This document shows, in pieces, positions 29,159 through 33,089 of a stretch of DNA of 34,675 nucleotides. The notes beneath the pieces are model-generated. The model did not search any database. It was not told the origin of the DNA and saw nothing but the letters and a program-made list of their open reading frames with translations. The number at the start of each line of letters is the position of its first letter. The first letter of the stretch is position 1. This DNA comes from a virus. Location: positions 1 to 34,675 of IMG/VR virus record IMGVR_UViG_3300033153_004925; one strand, given 5' to 3'. A program made the position numbers and the translations under genes.

Positions 29159-29593
29159 TCAGCCCATGATTGAAAGGGCGTGTTGAGACCAGAAAGCTTT
29201 GCTGGTAGCTAACTTCTCTGGATCGTCTGCAATGGCAGGGTCTGTCGGCTCCTGGGGAGCGCAGGGACCGCCGTAGGCGGTGTACAAAACGCAAGCGTCA
29301 TCCCCGTTTGGGCCAGCAATGACCGTGACAGTTCGCGTGTCCCGCAGAGGCTGGTCGATAAGGCGGCTTTCGCCGTCCCGCTCCCCGCGCTTTGCATAAG
29401 TCACACAAGACTCGTCAACAGGCTCATCACCCGCCAGAGGGCCATAAAGAGCCGACTGCAACGGGCTAAAGCTTGACGGCAAATCGAAAGATTCAATGAA
29501 GAATCCTGACTTGTCTGCAAACTTGCCGAGCAGAAACTCAATATGAGCTTGGCTCAAACCGTGATCCAAATGACTTTCAGAAATGATTTTCAT
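29159..29593 (-). CDS. Conserved phage hypothetical protein (144 aa)
   Basis: The start is ATG 29593 with GAGGAT upstream. It begins MKIISESHLDHGLSQAHIEF and contains SRLIDQPLRDTRTVTVIAGP, CVLYTAYGGPCAPQEPTDPA and ends FWSQHALSIMG. The S-H-L-D-H-G-L start and the Y-T-A-Y-G-G-P-x-A-P-x-E-P block with closing F-W-x-x-H-A-L are a pattern I associate with a widespread phage and bacterial family of unknown function. It is a single globular domain by length. Confidence 0.75.
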   Translation of the reverse strand: MKIISESHLDHGLSQAHIEFLLGKFADKSGFFIESFDLPSSFSPLQSALYGPLAGDEPVDESCVTYAKRGERDGESRLIDQPLRDTRTVTVIAGPNGDDACVLYTAYGGPCAPQEPTDPAIADDPEKLATSKAFWSQHALSIMG

Positions 29594-29610
29594 AATATCC
29601 TCTTTAATTG

Positions 29611-29648
29611 AATTGAAGTAACATCGGCTTAAAGCCCCGTTGGGGCTT
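29611..29648 (-). terminator. Hairpin terminator plus box, coding for the end of the upstream gene
   Basis: The minus strand reads AAGCCCC-AAC-GGGGCTT (29648-29632), then the box GATGTTACTTCAATT (29625-29611). The stem encodes the last residues (QAPTGL) of the upstream 75-aa gene, whose TAA lies in the T run. Confidence 0.68.
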
Positions 29649-29856
29649 GCTTAAGACGCGCTTCCTCTTGTTTAGCGTCTTTAAGGATGCTTTCGCGATC
29701 CTCTTTATAGAGGCGGTGGCGGTTGTTGACATATTCGATATACACATTGGGGTATGTTCCACGAAATTCACCGCCGAAGTAAACCGAAGCAACCCAATGA
29801 GGTCCGTATCTGTCATCTTCGTGGCATTCAAGTCTAATTGACCATCGTTTAGCCAT
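29629..29856 (-). CDS. Small hypothetical protein (75 aa)
   Basis: I chose ATG 29856 (MAKRWSIRLECHEDDRYGPH), with GAGGAG upstream, over a GTG/ATG 13 codons earlier. The protein has WVASVYFGGEFRGTYPNVYI, which looks like a beta hairpin, and a C-terminal basic helix (YKEDRESILKDAKQEEARLK). It reads as a small alpha/beta fold. The family is unknown. Its 3' end is built from the terminator. Confidence 0.65.
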   Translation of the reverse strand: MAKRWSIRLECHEDDRYGPHWVASVYFGGEFRGTYPNVYIEYVNNRHRLYKEDRESILKDAKQEEARLKQAPTGL

Positions 29857-29891
29857 TATTTCTCCTCTCAAGACAGTGCGGGATTGCACTC

Positions 29892-29921
29892 TCACATCGC
29901 CTTAAAGCCCCGTTAGGGACT
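29892..29921 (-). terminator. Hairpin terminator with degenerate box
   Basis: The minus strand has AGTCCC-TAAC-GGGGCTTT with the upstream TAA stop in the loop, then GGCGATGTGAGAGTG, a diverged box. Confidence 0.5.
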
Positions 29922-30104
29922 CCGACGAGCGCGATCCATTGCAGCGACCATCTTTAAGACTTGATCGTCTGATCGGCGCGTGAACCGTTGCAGTTCATCG
30001 CTCGCCTTGAAGACCCTTGCACGACAAGGCGCACAGGGACATTCCCCAAGGTTTTTCTCGGCTTTTTGAAGAGCCGCCGAGAGGCTCTTTTTTGACTTTC
30101 TCAT
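29913..30104 (-). CDS. Small basic protein with CPCAPC motif (63 aa)
   Basis: The start is ATG 30104 with AGAGGAT upstream. The protein MRKSKKSLSAALQKAEKNLG, then ECPCAPCRARVFKASDEL, has a tight C-x-C-x-x-C cluster at residues 22-27, which could bind a metal alone or as a dimer. The C-terminus is basic (RFTRRSDDQVLKMVAAMDRA). The family is not recognised; a small accessory or DNA-binding protein is plausible. Confidence 0.65.
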   Translation of the reverse strand: MRKSKKSLSAALQKAEKNLGECPCAPCRARVFKASDELQRFTRRSDDQVLKMVAAMDRARRSP

Positions 30105-30134
30105 AATCCTCTTTGAAAAGTTGGCTTCAACTGA

Positions 30135-30151
30135 CCCTGTAACACACAGGG
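30135..30151. other. Inverted repeat CCCTGT-AACAC-ACAGGG
   Basis: A perfect 6-bp inverted repeat with a 5-base loop, extendable by CTG/CAG across one mismatch (30131-30155). It lies between the RBS of the gene at 30104 and the upstream hairpin junction, so it could be an operator or a 5'-leader hairpin. Confidence 0.5.
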
Positions 30152-30183
30152 CCAGCTAAAACAGAGTGAACATGGCATCGCCG

Positions 30184-30200
30184 AAAAGCCCCGTAGGGCT
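30184..30200 (-). terminator. Hairpin terminator downstream of the 37-aa gene
   Basis: The minus strand AGCCC-TACG-GGGCT (30200-30187) is followed by TTTTCGGCGATG. Its first bases overlap the TAG stop of the upstream gene. Confidence 0.6.
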
Positions 30201-30312
30201 ATTCTCTATGCATGTTGTTGTCGGGTTCTTTGGGACACCGCTCAAGTGCCTCGTCGCTGTCCACGACAAACTTGCGCTTGCAATAGCGGCATCGGAATGT
30301 CTCTTCTGACAT
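30199..30312 (-). CDS. Tiny CxxC protein (37 aa)
   Basis: It starts at ATG 30312 with AGGAAAT upstream and encodes MSEETFRCRYCKRKFVVDSD, then EALERCPKEPDNNMHRE. C8/C11 (RCRYC) and C26 form an incomplete zinc-finger pattern like the N-terminal half of a Com-type or rubredoxin-like knuckle. It lies between two hairpin junctions with a good RBS, which supports it as a real gene despite the short length. Confidence 0.55.
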   Translation of the reverse strand: MSEETFRCRYCKRKFVVDSDEALERCPKEPDNNMHRE

Positions 30313-30330
30313 TTTAATTTCCTTTTGTTG

Positions 30331-30366
30331 AATTGAATTACCATCGAACAAAAGCCCCGTAGGGCT
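30331..30366 (-). terminator. Hairpin terminator plus box
   Basis: The minus strand AGCCC-TACG-GGGCT (30366-30353), then TTTTGTTC and the box GATGGTAATTCAATT (30345-30331), one base different from the plus-strand consensus. The upstream TAG stop overlaps the stem. Confidence 0.65.
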
Positions 30367-30565
30367 AGTCTTCGGGGGGAAAAGCAGCGTCCCATTCCGC
30401 TGCCGTTATCCCTGTTTTGATGAATTCACGCTGCGAAGCAGTGAGCATGGGGAAAGCGTTTTGAAGCAGCGCCCCCGCCTTGTAAAAGGCTATATCTCCG
30501 CGTGTGACAGGGAGTTCCATCTCGTGAATTTTCCCAGTAATCATTGACGTTCGTTTGATAAGCAT
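30365..30565 (-). CDS. Conserved small phage protein (66 aa)
   Basis: The start is ATG 30565 with AGGAGG upstream. The sequence ITGKIHEMELPVTRGDIAFY, then AGALLQNAFPMLTASQREFI, KTGITAAEWDAAFPPED matches a very common small phage family (M-x-x-P-V-T, then LIQ-x-AFP-x-L-x-x-x-x-REF-x-x-TGIT-x-x-EWD). The function is unknown. The strong conservation of the C-terminal REF-TGIT-EWD block suggests a defined binding surface. The stop abuts the next hairpin. Confidence 0.8.
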   Translation of the reverse strand: MLIKRTSMITGKIHEMELPVTRGDIAFYKAGALLQNAFPMLTASQREFIKTGITAAEWDAAFPPED

Positions 30566-30583
30566 AACAGCCTCCTCTTGTTT

Positions 30584-30615
30584 GAATTACCATCGAACAA
30601 AAGCCCCGTAGGGCT
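30584..30615 (-). terminator. Hairpin terminator plus shortened box
   Basis: The minus strand AGCCC-TACG-GGGCT (30615-30602), then TTTTGTTC and GATGGTAATTC (30594-30584), followed by AAACAAGAGGAGG for the gene at 30565. The CAATT tail of the box is missing. Confidence 0.6.
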
Positions 30616-30670
30616 AAGTTCCAGCGAATCTGACACGTATGCTTCTTTTGTTTCGTCGTTTCTCGTCCAT
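30614..30670 (-). CDS. Possible 18-aa basic peptide
   Basis: ATG 30670 opens MDEKRRNKRSIRVRFAGT and stops at the hairpin. It is in a different frame from the 40-aa frame upstream. It may be the displaced end of one frameshifted gene (30614-30801) rather than a separate gene. RBS support is poor. Confidence 0.25.
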   Translation of the reverse strand: MDEKRRNKRSIRVRFAGT

Positions 30671-30678
30671 TGTCGGCT

Positions 30679-30801
30679 CTACAAAACTCTCAACCGGTAT
30701 CGAGATTTTGCTTTGCCGGATAGGTCGAAAACGAGATACGAGGAAACACGAAGCTTGCGCGTCCGATTCTCTGTCCACGTTCTTTTAGGGTCGTAGGTCA
30801 T
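30679..30801 (-). CDS. Small basic protein (40 aa), possibly truncated
   Basis: It starts at ATG 30801 with AGCCAGG immediately upstream, just downstream of a promoter-like direct repeat on the same strand. The product MTYDPKRTWTENRTRKLRVS, then SYLVFDLSGKAKSRYRLRVL is basic. It stops well before the next hairpin, leaving about 65 bp in which a different frame (ending VRFAGT) stays open. A frameshift may have shortened the protein. The family is unknown. Confidence 0.5.
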   Translation of the reverse strand: MTYDPKRTWTENRTRKLRVSSYLVFDLSGKAKSRYRLRVL

Positions 30802-30817
30802 CCCTGGCTAGTACTAG

Positions 30818-30880
30818 CTCTCATCTATATAGAGAGAAGTCGATGATGGACCTAAAAAAAGTTCTAAGTCCAATAAAAAC
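30818..30880 (-). promoter_or_regulatory. 63-bp direct repeat, copy 1 (putative promoter for minus-strand genes)
   Basis: About 58 of 63 bases match copy 2 at 31331-31393. Read on the minus strand it contains AACTTTTTTTAGGTCCATCA, then TCGACTTCTCTCTATATAGA and TGAGAG, with a TATATAGAT -10-like core inside a CTCTC/GAGAG inverted repeat. It lies 17 bp upstream of the gene at 30801, as expected for a phage-specific promoter. Confidence 0.55.
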
Positions 30881-30900
30881 AACCCTTTATAACATCGCCA

Positions 30901-30924
30901 AAAAGCCCCGATCAAAGGGCTTTT
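30901..30924. terminator. Symmetric terminator hairpin
   Basis: AAAAGCCC-CGATCAAA-GGGCTTTT is a perfect 8-bp stem with A/T tracts on both sides, so it could act in both directions. On the minus strand it closes the gene at 30912-31298, whose TGA lies in the loop, and is followed by the variant box GATGTTATAAAGGG. Confidence 0.7.
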
Positions 30925-31298
30925 GCTTCTTGGTACTCTCGCCGTTTCCTCGCCAACGCCTCGATGTTTCGTCGAACATCTTTCATGAAGCTGGCTCTGG
31001 ATTTGTTCGACACGTTGGTTTTTAGGCCGATATGTTTCGTGATTTCTTCGAGCGTATAATCACGACGACTGAGTCCATTTTCCTCCGTAAAAACGGAGAT
31101 GGGTTTTTGCCCGATCCCAATCGAAGCCATGAAGCTCCGCTCCCAAAATTCGTTAGCATTCTTTTGAGTGATTTCACCCAATGACACAGTCATAGTCCGA
31201 AAGACTAGACCTTCAGTTATTGGGTTAATTGACTGATCCTCTTGCCAGCAAACTTTTTCAAAATCAACAATATCTTTGAGATTCCAATTTAATGACAT
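30912..31298 (-). CDS. Conserved phage hypothetical protein (128 aa)
   Basis: I chose ATG 31298 (MSLNWNLKDIVDFEKVCW), with AAAAGGAG upstream, over a start 13 codons earlier. Blocks NPITEGLVFRTMTVSLGEIT, then QKNANEFWERSFMASIG, EEITKHIGLKTNVSNKSRAS match by pattern a small phage family (P-x-T-x-x-L-x-x-x-T, I-x-x-KN-x-x-E-F, then HIGL-x-TNVS) of unknown function. It is all-alpha by composition. It is the first gene of the minus-strand cluster and is transcribed from the 63-bp repeat copy 2. Confidence 0.75.
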   Translation of the reverse strand: MSLNWNLKDIVDFEKVCWQEDQSINPITEGLVFRTMTVSLGEITQKNANEFWERSFMASIGIGQKPISVFTEENGLSRRDYTLEEITKHIGLKTNVSNKSRASFMKDVRRNIEALARKRREYQEAKAL

Positions 31299-31330
31299 TT
31301 CAATCTCCTTTTCTCGAAAGGGACCATCCC

Positions 31331-31393
31331 CTCTCATCTATATAAAGAGAAGTCGATGATGGACCTAAAAAAAGTTTTAAGTCTAATGAAAAT
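31331..31393 (-). promoter_or_regulatory. 63-bp direct repeat, copy 2 (putative promoter for minus-strand genes)
   Basis: Copy of 30818-30880 with five mismatches. On the minus strand TTTATATAGATGAGAG lies 33 bp upstream of ATG 31298, leaving room for a leader with the AAAAGGAG RBS. Conservation over 63 bp, well beyond the -10 core, suggests an extended early promoter. Confidence 0.55.
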
Positions 31394-31395
31394 AA

Positions 31396-31457
31396 GGGTT
31401 TAGGGTTTTGAGCTTTTTGGGTTTTTGGGGTATCCTTCTTTGGGTTTTTGGGGTTTG
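31396..31457 (+). other. G/T-rich tract with six G-runs
   Basis: GGGTTTAGGG, then TTTTTGGGTTTTTGGGG, ATCC and TTTGGGTTTTTGGGGTTT give six runs of three or four G in 62 bases on the plus strand, with the TTTGGGTTTTTGGGG unit duplicated. It could form a G-quadruplex in single-stranded DNA or RNA. It lies between the divergent promoters of the minus cluster and the RHH gene. Confidence 0.6.
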
Positions 31458-31481
31458 TATCATGGAATTTTTCGATGCTCT

Positions 31482-31498
31482 TGAGTCTGTTTGACTCA
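31482..31498. promoter_or_regulatory. Putative operator 1 (TGAGTC-N5-GACTCA)
   Basis: Perfect inverted repeat TGAGTC-TGTTT-GACTCA. With the second site it sits directly upstream of the ribbon-helix-helix gene at 31538, as expected for autoregulation. Confidence 0.65.
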
Positions 31499-31510
31499 TT
31501 CATGGTAACG

Positions 31511-31527
31511 TGAGTCTAGTAGACTCA
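31511..31527. promoter_or_regulatory. Putative operator 2 (TGAGTC-N5-GACTCA)
   Basis: Perfect palindrome TGAGTCTAGTAGACTCA, with the same arms and spacing as operator 1 and centred 29 bp from it. It overlaps or abuts the RBS (CAGGAG) of the downstream regulator, so binding could block both transcription and translation. Confidence 0.68.
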
Positions 31528-31537
31528 GGAGCAGTGC

Positions 31538-31978
31538 ATGGGGCCAAGGTCATTGGTGAGGTTAAATTTCCAGATCACGAAGACGGCGCAGGATCGTTTG
31601 GAGAAGTATTCCTGTCGGTCTGGGCGCAATGCTTCTGACGTTGTCCGGCAACTCGTGATGGAATACCTGGATGGTGAGCGACCTTTGCGGATGCATTTGT
31701 CTTCATTGAATGGACGCCGTTCAAACTGCATGTTGCCAAATACTGTTGTTGAAAAGTTGAGCGAGCGTGTCGAGGAGTCGGATTGTTATTCCACCAGGGG
31801 AGGGGTAATCAGTTTACTTTTACAGGACTTTTTGGCGCAGCAAGACGACGGCGCAGGTGCCTTCAAAGTGTTGAATAAACTACTTCAGGCTTGTGAGGAA
31901 AAGGATCGTGGCGGGGACGTTTTTTCCTATCACGAGGCTTTGTTAGAGGCGCGAAAACTTTTGCGCCAAGGAGAGTAA
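31538..31978 (+). CDS. Tandem ribbon-helix-helix regulator (146 aa)
   Basis: The start is ATG 31538 with AGGAG upstream. Residues about 6-45 (LVRLNFQITKTAQDRLEKYS, then GRNASDVVRQLVMEYL) form an RHH fold: a strand, a helix, and a helix starting NASDVVRQ. A second similar unit follows at about 60-100 (SNCMLPNTVVEKLSERVEES, GGVISLLLQDFLA). Two RHH units in one chain would form a pseudo-dimer suited to a short palindrome, and two TGAGTC-N5-GACTCA sites lie just upstream. It is therefore likely a repressor or activator controlling itself and perhaps the divergent minus-strand promoter. The C-terminal 45 residues are helical. The first RHH is clearer than the second. Confidence 0.75.
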   Translation: MGPRSLVRLNFQITKTAQDRLEKYSCRSGRNASDVVRQLVMEYLDGERPLRMHLSSLNGRRSNCMLPNTVVEKLSERVEESDCYSTRGGVISLLLQDFLAQQDDGAGAFKVLNKLLQACEEKDRGGDVFSYHEALLEARKLLRQGE

Positions 31979-31980
31979 AG

Positions 31981-32868
31981 ATGGCAGACGAAACCCAAGA
32001 AACCGAAGTTAAAACACCACCACCAAAGCGTGAGCCGACAATACACGACGACGTTCGAGTACCCGTGTTTGGTCACTCCACTCAAGACTTCAAACTCCCG
32101 TGCGGCTACGTGGATGAGGATGGTGAAGTTCATAATCACGTTACGCTTAAACAAATGACCGGCACCCACGAAGATATGATGGCGAACACGAAATTGGTCG
32201 TGACCGAGAGAATATCTAACATCCTGTCCTCTTGTTGCACCAGAATCGGCGATATAACAAACAAAGGAGTTATACGTGCGGCCATCGAAGATAAGGTAAA
32301 GGCACCCTGTTTATCTCTTACAGCGGCAGACAGACTCGCCATGCTTCTGTTCCTTCGGATTGTGTCAGTAGGCGAAGAGTATAGGTTTGATTGTCATTGT
32401 CCTTATTGCGATGGGGAAAATAAGGGTAAGTCGTTAGATCTATCAGGGCTTGACATTAAATACGTGGGCGACCCCACCAAACGACTCGCCGAGATAACGT
32501 TGCCTAAATCAAAGGTCAACGTGACTTTGAAGATCCTAACAGCGCGTGGTGAGACTAGGGTATCTAAACTGCGTCCAGACGCCGAAGACGCCCGAACACT
32601 AGCTATGCTTACCAGGATTGTTTCTCTCAATGGAAAAAAACTATCCAGAAATATAAAGGAAAACATATCCTTGTTGAGAGATATGCCCTATCAAGATCGG
32701 ACTTATATTCGGAAAGTATTCGATATTATGGAGGGTGCCGTAGATACTGATGTTGAGGTACAATGTACCTCTTGTTCTAAGTGGTTTAAGTTTTCACTTG
32801 ATTTAGGTCAAGTTTTTTTCTCACAGACAGAGAATACGGTGTCGCCAGACCAGATCAAATGGAAGTAA
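31981..32868 (+). CDS. Tail assembly chaperone / baseplate hub assembly protein (T4 gp26-like)
   Basis: The start is ATG 31981, three bases after the RHH stop, with AAGGAG upstream. The pattern TQDFKLPCGYVDEDGEVHNH, VTLKQMTGTHEDMMA, LTAADRLAMLLFLRIVSVGE and EYRFDCHCPYCDGENKG matches the gp26/T4_baseplate-type family. These proteins assist baseplate hub and tail assembly. Two cysteine pairs (CHCPYC, then CTSC in VQCTSCSKW) suggest zinc binding. Near the 3' end is a T_TTT_TTC slippery heptamer (32814-32820) leading to an open -1 frame that reaches 33086. Its place directly before the tape measure gene supports the chaperone role. Confidence 0.8.
   Translation: MADETQETEVKTPPPKREPTIHDDVRVPVFGHSTQDFKLPCGYVDEDGEVHNHVTLKQMTGTHEDMMANTKLVVTERISNILSSCCTRIGDITNKGVIRAAIEDKVKAPCLSLTAADRLAMLLFLRIVSVGEEYRFDCHCPYCDGENKGKSLDLSGLDIKYVGDPTKRLAEITLPKSKVNVTLKILTARGETRVSKLRPDAEDARTLAMLTRIVSLNGKKLSRNIKENISLLRDMPYQDRTYIRKVFDIMEGAVDTDVEVQCTSCSKWFKFSLDLGQVFFSQTENTVSPDQIKWK
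32814..32820 (+). other. Putative programmed -1 frameshift site (T TTT TTC)
   Basis: In the chaperone frame the codons are GTT TTT TTC TCA, so the heptamer fits X_XXY_YYZ exactly. The -1 frame is open from 32802 to the stop at 33086, and after slipping the product would read LTDREYGVARPDQMEVTG and continue into the downstream ORF. Tail chaperone genes before the tape measure commonly use such a shift. Confidence 0.65.
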
Positions 32869-33086
32869 CTGGGCGTCGTTTTACGGCGTTTCTCCCCCTT
32901 GGCGACAAGCGGATTTTGGAGAGCCATATTCTCTTTTTTGCGGAAGCTTATCGTTGGTCGCCGGAACAAGTACTAAAAATAGAATCAGCGAGAAGATTTC
33001 GTTTGGTGTCGCGCCGATCTGATATTGTAGAGGAGAAGAATAGACAAATGGCTGCGGCCCATAGAAGCTCACGAACGAGAAGATAA
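32859..33086 (+). CDS. Downstream tail chaperone ORF (-1 frame extension)
   Basis: ATG 32859 overlaps the previous gene by ten bases, and there is no good RBS, so it is probably expressed mainly as a -1 frameshift fusion. The 75-residue part has AEAYRWSPEQVLKIESARRF and a basic C-terminus (KNRQMAAAHRSSRTRR). A W-S-x-E-x-[VI]-L-x-[ILM] segment followed by R-R is usual in the T-like portion of tail assembly chaperones. It ends three bases before the tape measure start. Independent initiation cannot be excluded. Confidence 0.65.
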   Translation: MEVTGRRFTAFLPLGDKRILESHILFFAEAYRWSPEQVLKIESARRFRLVSRRSDIVEEKNRQMAAAHRSSRTRR

Positions 33087-33089
33087 ACT

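Noticed and set aside
30578-30796. Plus-strand 72-aa frame
   Set aside because: Starts inside a minus-strand junction, lacks an RBS and opposes the local gene direction.
31300-31503. Minus-strand frame beginning MNESNRLKSIEKFHD
   Set aside because: It translates the G-rich tract and the 63-bp promoter-like repeat, has no RBS, and is better explained as control region.
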